Of a DNA stretch of 39,898 nt, positions 24,647 through 33,461 are shown in pieces (within the stretch, counting starts at the first letter, position 1; each line of letters opens with the position of its first letter). This stretch comes from JBKHYJ01 sp046565505 (GTDB lineage Bacteria > Acidobacteriota > Blastocatellia > UBA7656), in contig JBKHYJ010000003.1 of NCBI GenBank assembly GCA_046565505.1, positions 1-39,898 of the forward strand. The letters run 5' to 3'. The translations under genes were made by a program, and so were the position numbers. The notes under the pieces were generated by a model. The model was not told where the DNA came from. It was given only the letters and a program-made list of their open reading frames with translations, and did no database searches.

Positions 24647-24667
24647 ACCTATTTGGTTCAATAAGGT
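24647..24667. promoter_or_regulatory. imperfect dyad upstream of the TPR/sigma-54 activator gene
   Basis: ACCTATT (24647-24653) faces AATAAGGT (24660-24667), an inverted repeat with one extra base. GGTTC-type motifs recur in the same 60 bases, including a second small palindrome ACCA-T-TGGT (24624-24632). This is in the divergent gap 24512-24842 and could be a binding site for the activator itself. Evidence is weak. Confidence 0.25.
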
Positions 24668-24763
24668 TCCGAAAATAACAAAAAACTTTAAGCGAGTCAA
24701 TAACTATCTTTCCAAATATTTCCGCTTTTTTGTATACGCCGGTGACGCTATTGAAATTTATGA

Positions 24764-24793
24764 TTGCCCGTCTAGCGGGGTGACTGGTAGAAT
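24764..24793 (+). promoter_or_regulatory. weak candidate promoter for the FG-GAP protein gene
   Basis: TTGCCC (24764-24769) and TAGAAT (24788-24793) are 18 bases apart. A start near 24800 would give a leader of about 43 bases containing AGGGGG. No better match was seen upstream of ATG 24843. Confidence 0.3.
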
Positions 24794-24842
24794 GGCGCAC
24801 TGACACGAACCACTCACTTCAACTAGGGGGTACAAGCTCATA

Positions 24843-27677
24843 ATGTTTTTCCGGGATACAACCCCGTCAGGTAAGCTGCGACGACTGACGGCGGTCATTA
24901 CTCTCATTGCAGTCGCGGGGGTCGCCGTGCCTGTTTCGGCGGCTGCCGACGACCGATTCCCGCAGGCGAATACCAACATAGACCTTGGCGGAAACCCGAA
25001 TCCGGCAGGCTTAACTCTCCTTGGCGCGGGCGCAAACGATCACCTCAGCGGCAACGGCGCGCCTAACACCCCGTCTGTTTTCCCCCGCGCACATGCCATA
25101 GTCGCCGGAGATTTCAACAGAGACGGAATTCAGGACATTGCCATCGGCGCGCCGGACGCAGACTTCACGCCCGCGACCGGGCCCGCACGCACTAACGCCG
25201 GCGCTGTTTACATTCTTTTTGGGAGACAGAATTTCCCCGCGTCGGCGATCATCGATACGAACACTACGGCCCTGAACCAGCCAGACGTGAAGATTTTCGG
25301 CGGGGCCGCGGATGATAATCTAGGGTTCGCTCTTGCGGCAGGTGACGTCAACGGAGATGGCGCCGCAGACCTGGCTATCGGCGCGCCGGGGTTCGACGCG
25401 GCGAGGGGTAACCCGGCAGTCGCGTCGCCCGATTCCGGCGCCGTTTATATTTTCTTCGGGTCCACCGCCCTCACCGCGAGGACCATAGATGTTTCGACGC
25501 CAAATCCTGCAAACGTAATCGTCATAGGGGAAAGAGAAGGAGACAGGTTCGGCAGCGCCATCGCGATAGGCGACGTGAACGGGTCGGCCGCGGCTACGCC
25601 TGACCTCCTCGTCGGGGCGCCCGGCAGCCAGGGGCCTTCGCCGGCCACTGCGGCGCGCGCCAACGGAGGAGCCGCTTACCTGTTGACAGGCGGGACTGGC
25701 CTGGACAACACCTCTACGACGATCAGGACCGTTGACCTCGCGACGGCAGCGGCGGCCGTAAGGATTTTCGGGAACTCCGGCAGCCAGTTCGGCAGCTCTG
25801 TCGCGATAGGCGACGTTAACGCGGGAGGCGCCGCGGACATAATAGTCGGCGCGCCCAAAGCCAACAGGCCCGAGGCGTCGGGCGATGTCGCCGAGGCCGG
25901 CGCCGCCTACGTCATATTAGGCGGGTCGAACATCGCGCCGCCGGCCGGCGCCACCTCAAAGACCTTCGATATAAGCTCGACAGACCAGAGCATCTCCATT
26001 TATGGCGCGGGCGCCAACGACCACCTCGGCGCGTCCGTGGCCGCGGGCGCCACCAGGGGGGGCAACGTCGCAGACCTCGTAGTCGGCGCGCCTGACGCCG
26101 ATGGCGCTGGCGACAGCAGGCCCGGGTCAGGAGAAGTTTATATAATCGGCGGCGGGGCCCAACTTACCCCCCCGGCGCCGCAGCCCGGGCCGCCGCCCGT
26201 CCCCGGTGTGATCAGGGTAGACGTTGCGTCGAGCCCCCTCGTTAACCTGAGAGTGCTCGGCGCGGCAGACAATAATCACTTAGGCTCTTTCGTCACGGTC
26301 GGCAGAGTCAATACGGCTAACAACAACGACACCGTCCCGGACGTGCTCATCGGGGGGCCGGGGTTCGCCTCTAATAACGGCGGCGTATTCGTCCTCTACG
26401 GCGGGCAAGGCCTGCTCGCCTTCAGCATCAGGGACCTCGCGCTCGGGCAGGATGATTTACGCGTAGTAGGAGAGGCCACGGGCGACGAGCTGGGCTGGGC
26501 GATAGCCGCCGGCGACATAGACAATAATCGCGGCGGCGACCTGATCCTTGGCGCGCCCTTCGCCGACGTCTCTTTCGGCGCCGGGACCAACCGCGCGGAC
26601 GCGGGCAAGGTGTACGTGCTATTTGCCGCGGCGGACGTAGTGCCGCCGGTCAATCAGCCGCCTACCGTGACGGTGACTGCGCCGAACGGCGGTGAAACGA
26701 TCCCCGCCGGCACGCCTTTCAACATCACCTGGACGGCGTCCGACCCCGACGGCGACAACACCATACAGCGTTTTGAAATCAGGCTCTCCACAGACGCGGG
26801 CGCCACTTTCCCCGACGCGAATGTCATCGCCGCGAATGTCGCGGGAAATGCCCGCACGTTTAACTGGTCCGTGCCCATCACGCTCAACACGACCACGGCG
26901 CGCATACGCATAACGGCCTTCGACAACGCCGGCGGCCAGGCGCAGGATGACAGCAACGCGAACTTTACGATCACAAGCACAGGTGTCGTAGTAGACCTCA
27001 CCGCCCCCGACGGCGGCGAGAACTTGAAGTTCGGGCAGACGTTCACGATCAGGTGGACTGTCCCGCAGGACCTCGCGGGACAGGTCACGGGGTTCGACCT
27101 GTTCCTTTCGACCAACGGCGGGGCTTCCTTCAACCAGCCCATCGCTTTCCTCGGGCCCGGGCAGCCCGCGCTCGGGCCGGGCGTGAGGGAGTTCAACTGG
27201 GTGGTTCCCGCCATCTGCACGACTCAGGCGAGGGTACAGGTCGCCGCGAGGCTCACGAGCGGGGCCACGGCCCTGTCTTCGAGCGCCGCCAATTTCTCGA
27301 TGTCCGCGCCCGGCCCGACGATTGATTTGACACAGTCCTACGTCGGCAGCAACCTCACGAAGCTCAATCTCCGCGCGACGACTATCAACGGGACCGAAGT
27401 CCGCTTCCAGGACGGGGTCAAGGTAGAGCTGTCTACGGACGAGGCGGGAACTTCATTCGCGGTGTTCTCCAGGATCAAGATTAAGAGCAGCGGGAAGAAG
27501 CTCCAGACCAGGGGCACTATCAATAACCAGTCGATCGCGCAGTTCTGGCCCGACGGGACGGTCCGCATCTTGAGAGTGACGAACCCGCCGTGCGGGATCA
27601 CGACCCTGCGCGTCAGGCGTCAGGGCGACCTCCTGGTGGCCGTCCAGACTGTGGAAGGGCAGAGCGTGGAAAACTAA
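24843..27677 (+). CDS. secreted FG-GAP (integrin-alpha-like) propeller protein with Ig-like domains
   Basis: This 944-aa protein has a signal peptide (about 1-34, ending VPVSAAA). Seven FG-GAP repeats follow, each with a calcium-loop-like core and a GAP signature, e.g. AGDFNRDGIQDIAIGAPDAD, AGDVNGDGAADLAIGAPG and AGDIDNNRGGDLILGAPFAD. Seven repeats fit one seven-bladed propeller. Repeats 4-6 have degenerate Asp loops. Two related beta-sandwich domains follow (about 605-705 and 715-810), both beginning with a TAPNGGE/TAPDGGE motif and an ITWTAS/IRWTVP strand, like Ser/Thr-rich surface Ig-like modules. A last beta-rich region closes the protein. It is probably an extracellular adhesion or matrix protein. 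AGGGGG lies somewhat far before ATG 24843. A strong terminator follows. Confidence 0.88.
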   Translation: MFFRDTTPSGKLRRLTAVITLIAVAGVAVPVSAAADDRFPQANTNIDLGGNPNPAGLTLLGAGANDHLSGNGAPNTPSVFPRAHAIVAGDFNRDGIQDIAIGAPDADFTPATGPARTNAGAVYILFGRQNFPASAIIDTNTTALNQPDVKIFGGAADDNLGFALAAGDVNGDGAADLAIGAPGFDAARGNPAVASPDSGAVYIFFGSTALTARTIDVSTPNPANVIVIGEREGDRFGSAIAIGDVNGSAAATPDLLVGAPGSQGPSPATAARANGGAAYLLTGGTGLDNTSTTIRTVDLATAAAAVRIFGNSGSQFGSSVAIGDVNAGGAADIIVGAPKANRPEASGDVAEAGAAYVILGGSNIAPPAGATSKTFDISSTDQSISIYGAGANDHLGASVAAGATRGGNVADLVVGAPDADGAGDSRPGSGEVYIIGGGAQLTPPAPQPGPPPVPGVIRVDVASSPLVNLRVLGAADNNHLGSFVTVGRVNTANNNDTVPDVLIGGPGFASNNGGVFVLYGGQGLLAFSIRDLALGQDDLRVVGEATGDELGWAIAAGDIDNNRGGDLILGAPFADVSFGAGTNRADAGKVYVLFAAADVVPPVNQPPTVTVTAPNGGETIPAGTPFNITWTASDPDGDNTIQRFEIRLSTDAGATFPDANVIAANVAGNARTFNWSVPITLNTTTARIRITAFDNAGGQAQDDSNANFTITSTGVVVDLTAPDGGENLKFGQTFTIRWTVPQDLAGQVTGFDLFLSTNGGASFNQPIAFLGPGQPALGPGVREFNWVVPAICTTQARVQVAARLTSGATALSSSAANFSMSAPGPTIDLTQSYVGSNLTKLNLRATTINGTEVRFQDGVKVELSTDEAGTSFAVFSRIKIKSSGKKLQTRGTINNQSIAQFWPDGTVRILRVTNPPCGITTLRVRRQGDLLVAVQTVEGQSVEN

Positions 27678-27712
27678 CGATTATTTCCGAGAGAATTAGC
27701 CGGAAAACATTC

Positions 27713-27745
27713 GGGCCGGTCCAGGCAAGACCGGCCCATTTTCTT
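27713..27745 (+). terminator. strong rho-independent terminator after the FG-GAP protein gene
   Basis: GGGCCGGTC (27713-27721) and GACCGGCCC (27729-27737) form a perfect nine-pair stem with a seven-base loop, followed by ATTTTCTTT. It lies 36 bases after the stop codon at 27677 and also separates the convergent gene ending at 27790. Confidence 0.85.
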
Positions 27746-27789
27746 TCCCATCCCGACAGCGTGCGACGGCGCGCCGCGGAGGCACTCCG

Positions 27790-28773
27790 TTACCGCTTCT
27801 CGTAATACCTCATCACCAGCCCGTCCCTGCCTATGGCATAACCTCGATTCTTGTGGAACGAGACCGAAAACAAATCGCCCGTCGTCGCGCTGTCCTGTTC
27901 GACCCAGTTGCGCCCGCCATCGTAGGTCCTGATGATACGGCCGTTGTACCCGACGACCCACCCCGTCTTCTTATCTATGAAGCTCATGCCGAATAGCGGC
28001 TCGCGTACGTTGAGCGGGACTCGCTCCCAGGTCGCGCCCCCGTTGCCCGTCCTCAGCAGCAGGCCATTGTCGCCCGTAATCAGCCCGTCCTTGTCGTTGA
28101 TTAAATACACGCGGTTCAAATCGTCGGCCGTCCCCGACCGCTGGGCGTACCAGTTGCGGCCCGCGTCGTCCGTGTGCAGTATGACGCCGCCCGTGCCAAC
28201 AACCCACCCCTTGTCGCCCTGAAAACTCAGGTGAAAGAGCTGCGCGTCCGTCCCGCTTTTCTGCTCCCGCCAGCTCGCCCCGCCGTTGGTTGACGCGAGT
28301 ATCAACCCGCTGTCGCCCACGACGTACCCATAGTCCGCGTCCGTGAACTGAACGGAGTACAGGTCGATTTCGCGGCTCGGATTCTGCGCATCCCGGCTCG
28401 TCTTGTGCCTGGACGTGTAGACGCTCTTGACGAAGCTGCGCCCGCCGTCCGTGCTCTTGAGGATGGTCCCCGCGTCCCCGACTATCCATATCCTGCCGCC
28501 CCGCACGTAAACGTCATTGAGGTTGGAATCGACGCCCGCGCTCACTTCCTGGAAGCTCTTACCTTCGTCGTAGGACCTGGCGACCAGCCCCCCCGCGCCG
28601 ACGACCCAGATGTCGTCGCCATCGTAATAGACCGCGTTTATGACCGCGCCCTTGTCGCCCTGCTTGATCGCCTGAAGTCGCGTCCATCCCTGCTGGCCCT
28701 GCGCGGCCTGCGACAGGGCGCAGGCGACGAGGATGGCGGCGAGCGAATAAATTAACCCCGCTTTATTGATCAT
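27790..28773 (-). CDS. Ycf48-like (photosystem-stability/BNR repeat) exported protein
   Basis: This 327-aa protein has a signal peptide (AGLIYSLAAILVACALSQAAQG). It then has about seven repeats of the Ycf48/BNR type: WVVGAGGLVARSYDEGKSF, WIVGDAGTILKSTDGGRSF, YVVGDSGLILASTNGGASW, WVVGTGGVILHTDDAGRNW, LITGDNGLLLRTGNGGATW, WVVGYNGRIIRTYDGGRNW and YAIGRDGLVMRYYEKR. This builds a seven-bladed propeller. Ycf48 itself assists photosystem II assembly, but non-photosynthetic bacteria have many relatives of unknown role and there is nothing photosynthetic here. GGAGGG precedes ATG 28773. The start overlaps the end of the CoA-ligase gene by 11 bases, so the two are co-transcribed although no functional link is evident. 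Confidence 0.85.
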   Translation of the reverse strand: MINKAGLIYSLAAILVACALSQAAQGQQGWTRLQAIKQGDKGAVINAVYYDGDDIWVVGAGGLVARSYDEGKSFQEVSAGVDSNLNDVYVRGGRIWIVGDAGTILKSTDGGRSFVKSVYTSRHKTSRDAQNPSREIDLYSVQFTDADYGYVVGDSGLILASTNGGASWREQKSGTDAQLFHLSFQGDKGWVVGTGGVILHTDDAGRNWYAQRSGTADDLNRVYLINDKDGLITGDNGLLLRTGNGGATWERVPLNVREPLFGMSFIDKKTGWVVGYNGRIIRTYDGGRNWVEQDSATTGDLFSVSFHKNRGYAIGRDGLVMRYYEKR

Positions 28774-30331
28774 CCGTCCCTCCGCTTCGGTAACCGCCGC
28801 CCGCCGCCCTCAGTTTGAATCTCTGAATCTTGCCCGTCGAGGTCCGCGGCATCTCCGCTATGAACTCTATGCTGGACGGCACCTTGTGCTGCGGGAGCCG
28901 GGAGGCCACGAACCTGCGCAATTCTTCTTTGAGCCCTTCCCGGTCCCCCTCTGTTCGGATGACCGCGTAAGCCCTGGCGGTTGCCAGCCCGTGCTCGTCG
29001 GCGTCCGAAACGACGGCCGCCTCTATCACCGCCTCGTGGGCCATCAGGGCGGATTCGACTTCTATAGGCGACACCCACAGGCCGCGTACCTTGAAACAAT
29101 CGTCGGACCGGCCGACGTGAAAATAGAACCCGTCGCCGTCCCTGCGATAGATGTCGCCCGTCCGCACCCATCCGTCGCGGATGGTCGCGCGCGTCAGCTC
29201 CGGCCTGTTCCAGTAGCCCGGTGTCGCACTGGCGCCACGGACCCAGAGGTTGCCCGGCTCGCCTCCGTCCACTTCGCGGTCTCCGTCGTCCAGCAGCCTC
29301 GCTTCGTACCCGCGCACGGCCCTGCCGCTAGACCCCGCGCGGGCCTCCTGCTCGGTGTTCGAGATGAAGATGTGCAACATCTCGGTCGAGCCAATGCCGT
29401 CGAGAATCGGGAGCCCGAACTCGCGGCGCCAGTCTTCAAAGACTCTCTCGGGCAGCGCCTCGCCCGCCGACACGCACTTTCGCAGGGCGGACACGTCGAC
29501 GTGATTGCCCGCGGCTCTGAATTCCAGAAGCGAGCGGTAAATGGCCGGGACGCCGAAAAAAAAGCTCGGCCTTTGCTCTTCAAACAGCTTCGCGATCCGC
29601 CCGGGGGTCGGGCGCTCCGAGTCCAGTATGACGGTCGCGCCCGCGGCGAGCGGGAACGAGAGGCTGTTACCTAGCCCGTAAGCGAAAAACATCCTTGAAG
29701 AGGAATACACCCTGTCTTCTTTCGAGAGGCGCAGAACATTCGAGGAGTACGAGCCGACCGTGTGCGGGATCGCCCCGTGGAGGTGCAGCACGCCCTTAGG
29801 CGCCCCGGTGCTGCCCGACGTGTACAGGAGGAACGCGGAGGACTGTTCCGTGGTCGCGGGCAAGGAGCTGCGCGGCTCTACGTCATCCTTGGCATCCAGG
29901 TAATGACGCGCGGCCGTGTCGACCGTCAGGAGCGCACACTTGTCCGCGAAAGCCGGGTCGCCCAGGTCTGTTTTCCACTCAAGCTCATCCTCCGCGATGA
30001 CGAGCCGCGCGCCGGAATCCGAAAGGATGAACAGGATGTCTTCGGCCGGCAGGAAAGTATTTATCGGGACGCACACGGCCCCGATTGAAACCGCCGCGAG
30101 GAAGCAGGCGATGAATTCCGGCGAGTCGTACAGCAGCATCGCGACGCGGTCGCCCTCACCGATCCCGCAGGCGATTATCTGGCCGGTCCAGTAATCGACC
30201 TCCCTGCGCAGTTCGTTGTAGGTGATTCGCCCGCCGCGAAACTCTATGGCCGTGAGGTGGCCTATGTCCGCGAGCCGCCCGTCGCCCAGGAAGTAATCGA
30301 AGAGGTTGAAATAAGATGGTATCAGTGTCAT
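28763..30331 (-). CDS. benzoate-CoA ligase family acyl-CoA synthetase
   Basis: This 522-aa ANL-superfamily enzyme activates a carboxylic acid with ATP and CoA. It has the AMP-binding YTSGSTGAPKGVLH, FFAYGLGNSLSFPLAAGAT, DGIGSTEMLHIFISN, GWVRTGDIY and a C-terminal lid with catalytic Lys in TSTGKIQRFK. The FAYGLGN and GSTEMLHIFISN segments are typical of benzoate and hydroxybenzoate ligases rather than fatty acid ligases, so an aromatic acid is the likely substrate. The downstream benzoyl-CoA pathway is not in the window. An upstream extension to 30415 is open, but I choose ATG 30331, where family similarity begins. It has no ribosome-binding site, but a good promoter ends nine bases before it, so translation is probably leaderless. 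Confidence 0.87.
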   Translation of the reverse strand: MTLIPSYFNLFDYFLGDGRLADIGHLTAIEFRGGRITYNELRREVDYWTGQIIACGIGEGDRVAMLLYDSPEFIACFLAAVSIGAVCVPINTFLPAEDILFILSDSGARLVIAEDELEWKTDLGDPAFADKCALLTVDTAARHYLDAKDDVEPRSSLPATTEQSSAFLLYTSGSTGAPKGVLHLHGAIPHTVGSYSSNVLRLSKEDRVYSSSRMFFAYGLGNSLSFPLAAGATVILDSERPTPGRIAKLFEEQRPSFFFGVPAIYRSLLEFRAAGNHVDVSALRKCVSAGEALPERVFEDWRREFGLPILDGIGSTEMLHIFISNTEQEARAGSSGRAVRGYEARLLDDGDREVDGGEPGNLWVRGASATPGYWNRPELTRATIRDGWVRTGDIYRRDGDGFYFHVGRSDDCFKVRGLWVSPIEVESALMAHEAVIEAAVVSDADEHGLATARAYAVIRTEGDREGLKEELRRFVASRLPQHKVPSSIEFIAEMPRTSTGKIQRFKLRAAGGGYRSGGTDDQ

Positions 30332-30340
30332 AAGGCCGCG

Positions 30341-30369
30341 ATTATAAGCCAGCGACACAGATCGGGCAA
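30341..30369 (-). promoter_or_regulatory. strong promoter giving a leaderless transcript for the CoA ligase
   Basis: On the minus strand TTGCCC (30364-30369), a 17-base spacer and a perfect TATAAT (30341-30346) are followed by only nine bases before ATG 30331. Normal initiation seven bases after the -10 box would place the transcript start near 30334, about three bases from the start codon. Confidence 0.6.
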
Positions 30370-30503
30370 ACCGGAAGAGTTTGGCCAGCCGGCCGAATGC
30401 GGGCGTGCGCCGCATAGGCGTCTGGCCCGAGCCCCACTCGGCGGGCCCGCATTCTTTGGGAGGTTACCTCTCGTGGCGGCCGGGCCGCCGGCCGGCCGGC
30501 GCG

Positions 30504-31448
30504 TCATGGAAGGTGATAAACGTCATGCTCGCCGCTGCGCTCCATCGAAATCTTACCCTCCGCGACGGCGTAGTCGAGGTGCGCGACGGTTTCCGACAAC
30601 GCTAGGAAGCGATGATACCCCCGCGCGTCAGGGAACAGTAGCGAAGACGCCTCCCACGCCGTGGTCCCTTCGCGCGGCAATTGTGAGATCAGCTTCGCCT
30701 GCCTCAGATTCGTGAAACGGCATAGCCTGTGGAAGTGCTCGTCGAAATCCGTCACGTCGTCGCCGTGACCGCCCTTCAAGATGGTCGGCGCGAGCGACCG
30801 TATGCGCGCGAGCGAAACGAGGTATTCGCCGAGCGATTGAAACCGCCTCTTACCATCGACGGGGTCCGGGCTCAGGACCGGGTTGGGCGTGATGTTCTTG
30901 AGTACGGTGTCGGAGGCGAAGACTAACCGATTGCTCCCGCGGACGAGACAGATCGAGCCGGGGGTATGCCCAGGGGTGTGGACGACCAGAAGGCTCTCGT
31001 GCTCGAATATAATCTCGTCCTCGTCCCTCAACACTTCCACCCTGTCGAGGGGGTGTGCGAACCCCTTGAACTTCTCGTGGCCCGCCTCCATGCGGTCGAT
31101 AGACTCGCGGGGCACGCCCGCCGCCGCCAGCAGCCCGCGGTAGGCGGCGTAGTCGTTGTCCGCCGAGACGGCCGGCGCGTCCCATTCGTGTATGTAAACG
31201 TCCGCGCCGGACTCCTCCACGACTACGCGGGCAAGCCCATAATGGTCCGCGTGCGCGTGTGAAATGATGATGCGCTTTATGTCCGAGAACCTGTGCCCCA
31301 GGCGGGCGAGGCCTGACCTCAGGGCCCCTATGGACGAATCGTCCCGGGGGCCCGCGTCGATCAGAGTGAGCGGGTCTTCCTCCACTAGGTAAACGTTAAC
31401 GGGGCCGACGTAGAATGGGGTCGGAACACTTATTCTGTGAATCTTCAT
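30504..31448 (-). CDS. MBL-fold metallo-hydrolase (LACTB2-like length)
   Basis: This 314-aa protein has the metal site motif SHAHADHYG, a later HTPGHTPGSICLV, FASDTVLKN and KGGHGDD, giving a complete dinuclear site. The C-terminal 90 residues are helical (FHRLCRFTNLRQAKLISQL and DYAVAEGKISM, a winged-helix-like tail as in LACTB2/MBL-associated proteins). The substrate cannot be deduced; thioesters and nucleic acids are both known in relatives. It lies between the fatty-acid operon and the CoA ligase and could be an acyl-CoA or thioester hydrolase, but that is inference. No ribosome-binding site is clear before ATG 31448. The 97 bases separating it from the acyl-CoA dehydrogenase gene show no terminator, so it may belong to the fad transcript. 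Confidence 0.82.
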   Translation of the reverse strand: MKIHRISVPTPFYVGPVNVYLVEEDPLTLIDAGPRDDSSIGALRSGLARLGHRFSDIKRIIISHAHADHYGLARVVVEESGADVYIHEWDAPAVSADNDYAAYRGLLAAAGVPRESIDRMEAGHEKFKGFAHPLDRVEVLRDEDEIIFEHESLLVVHTPGHTPGSICLVRGSNRLVFASDTVLKNITPNPVLSPDPVDGKRRFQSLGEYLVSLARIRSLAPTILKGGHGDDVTDFDEHFHRLCRFTNLRQAKLISQLPREGTTAWEASSLLFPDARGYHRFLALSETVAHLDYAVAEGKISMERSGEHDVYHLP

Positions 31449-31545
31449 GTCTAAGGGGTCGGCCGCCGGTCGCGGGCGGCAAGGCGGGGGGCGAATAACT
31501 CAACCCCGTTTCCGCCCCCGGTACCACGGCGACCCGCGGCCCCTT

Positions 31546-33330
31546 TTATAGATTGTAACGGCCGGCCTCGATCAAAGAGTCCGCTATCCTGCGGCGCGCG
31601 GCAACCGTATTCATCGGAGTGAATTTCATGAAGCGGCGCAGCATGGCGAGCATCGTGCGCAGCTCGTCGCCTTCGGCCATCGCCGCCAGCGCGGTCTTGG
31701 CATGCTGCTCTACCCGCTGGACCGCGTCGCTCGCGAACGTGCGCGTCACGTCGATGTGAGTCGCGAAGGCGGCCTCGCCCCTGGAGGCGACGAGCTTTTC
31801 CGTCCTCAGCAGCGCGCTCTCCATGCCGAAGATTTCCATTATGATGTCGCTCGCGGCCGCAAGCACCTCCTGCTGCTCCTGCACCTTGTCCCTGTATTTC
31901 TGCGCCGCCAGCCCGAGGACCGCCACGGCCGCTTTCTTCGCGTTGGAGAGCGCCACGCGCTCGCCCGCGAAGACCGCGTCGCCCGGGTCCTCCGGCATCG
32001 ATGGGTTTAGCACGTCTTGCGCCAGCTTCTGCGCCGCCTGAAACAGGGCCATCTCACCCTTGGCCGCTTTCTTGAGCACCTGGCCCGAGATGACGAGGCG
32101 GTTGATTTCGTTTGTCCCCTCGTAGATCCGGCTTATGCGCGCGTCGCGGTAGGCGCGCTCAACCGGGTAATCCTTTGAGTAGCCGTTGCCGCCGAAGACC
32201 TGCACGGCTTCGTCCGAGCAGTAATCGAGCGTTTCGCTCCCGACCACCTTGATGATCGAGCATTCGATCGCGTAATCCTCTATCGCCCTGAGAACGTCCT
32301 CCGGTTTGTCCCTATCGACGGTCGCGAGCGCCTCCTCGATCATGCCCACGGTGCGATAAGTCATGCAGTCGGCGACGTATGCGCGGATCGCCATCTCCGC
32401 GAGCTTGTGCTTGATCAGCCCGAACGAGGCGATAGGGACGCCGAACTGGTGCCGCTGCTTCGCGTAATCAGTCGCTATCGACGTGAGCCGTTTAGAGCCC
32501 GTGATGGCCCCGACGCCGAGCTTCAGGCGGCCGATGTTGAGGATGTTAAAAGCTATCCTGTGACCTTTGCCTATCTCGCCAAGAACGTTTTCGACAGGCA
32601 CGCGGGCGTCTTCGAGATTAACCGCGCAGGTGGACGAGCCCTGTAGCCCCATCTTGTGCTCTTCGGGCGCGACCGTCACCCCCGGAAAGTCCCGCTCGAC
32701 GATGAACGCCGTGAACTTTTCGCCATCGACCTTGGCGAAGACCGTGAACACGTCCGCGAAACCGGCGTTAGTGATCCACATCTTCTGGCCGTTGAGTACG
32801 TAATGGCTCCCGTCTTCGGAGAGCACTGCCCTCGTCTTCGCCCCGAGCGCGTCGGACCCCGAGCCCGATTCCGTCAAAGCGTACGCCCCGACAAGCTCCG
32901 CCGTGGCGAGCCTCGGCAGGTATTTCTGCTTCTGCTCCTCCGTCCCGAAATAGACTATGGGGAGGGTGCCGATGGTCGTGTGCGCGCCGAGCGTGCCGGA
33001 GAAGGAGGCCTGGCCGGACATGTTCTCCGAAGCCACGAGCGAGCTGAGAAGGTCGAGGCCCGCGCCGCCGAATCTCTCGGGAATATCTATCGAGAGCAGG
33101 CCGAGCTCCCCGGCCTTCTTCAGCAGCGCGAGGGTGACGTTGTAGTCCTTGGACTCGATCTCCGCGTCGAGCGGCAACACTTCCTTTTCAGTGAATTCGC
33201 GCGCCGTCTGCGCAATCATCAGGTGCTCGTCGCTCAAATCCTCCGGCGTGAAGACCTCGGCCGCGTCATGGTCTTCCAGTATGAAACTCCCGCCTTTGAT
33301 AACTCTCTTTCCTTCCGCAAGGCTAGTCAT
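31546..33330 (-). CDS. fadE: acyl-CoA dehydrogenase, FadE type
   Basis: This protein of about 594 residues catalyses the first beta-oxidation step. An N-terminal helical domain (AQTAREFTEKEVLPLDAEIE) is followed by YALTESGSGSDALGAKT, the WITNAGFADVFTVFAK middle domain, and IGRLKLGVGAITGSKR. Then come RHQFGVPIASFGLIKHKLAEM and IYEGTNEINR with the catalytic Glu. A C-terminal extension of about 170 residues (from LKKAAKGEMALFQAA) matches the longer VLCAD/Bacillus FadE type. ATG 33330 has AAGGAGA seven bases upstream; the open frame continues 60 codons further but that stretch is low-complexity and non-homologous. The 131 bases to the thiolase stop hold a hairpin (33373-33394) that may affect expression. 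Electrons would go to ETF, not encoded here. Confidence 0.92.
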   Translation of the reverse strand: MTSLAEGKRVIKGGSFILEDHDAAEVFTPEDLSDEHLMIAQTAREFTEKEVLPLDAEIESKDYNVTLALLKKAGELGLLSIDIPERFGGAGLDLLSSLVASENMSGQASFSGTLGAHTTIGTLPIVYFGTEEQKQKYLPRLATAELVGAYALTESGSGSDALGAKTRAVLSEDGSHYVLNGQKMWITNAGFADVFTVFAKVDGEKFTAFIVERDFPGVTVAPEEHKMGLQGSSTCAVNLEDARVPVENVLGEIGKGHRIAFNILNIGRLKLGVGAITGSKRLTSIATDYAKQRHQFGVPIASFGLIKHKLAEMAIRAYVADCMTYRTVGMIEEALATVDRDKPEDVLRAIEDYAIECSIIKVVGSETLDYCSDEAVQVFGGNGYSKDYPVERAYRDARISRIYEGTNEINRLVISGQVLKKAAKGEMALFQAAQKLAQDVLNPSMPEDPGDAVFAGERVALSNAKKAAVAVLGLAAQKYRDKVQEQQEVLAAASDIIMEIFGMESALLRTEKLVASRGEAAFATHIDVTRTFASDAVQRVEQHAKTALAAMAEGDELRTMLAMLRRFMKFTPMNTVAARRRIADSLIEAGRYNL

Positions 33331-33461
33331 ATCAAGTCTCCTTATCAAGATGTTAGACACAGGGCGGCGGCTCGCGTTTCTGGATGGGAACGCGAAAGTG
33401 GCTGCCGGAGCCTGTTTCGGCCCGCTTCGCCCTGCGGCGGCCGGCCCGGAGCCGCGCCCGG
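33331..33461. other. GC-rich structured spacer between thiolase and acyl-CoA dehydrogenase genes
   Basis: This 131-base gap has no plausible gene. It contains an eight-pair stem (33373-33380 with 33387-33394, one G-U) with a six-base loop, plus GC-rich partial inverted repeats near 33420-33455. No T-run follows, so it is not a simple terminator. It could be an mRNA processing or stability element. Confidence 0.35.

Noticed and set aside
27790..28773. Photosystem II assembly role for the Ycf48-like protein
   Set aside because: The name derives from the repeat family; no photosynthesis gene is in the window and the family is widespread in non-phototrophs.
28766..29674. 302-codon open frame antisense to the CoA ligase gene
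   Set aside because: Shadow of a GC-rich gene; low-complexity Arg/Ala/Pro composition and no ribosome-binding site.
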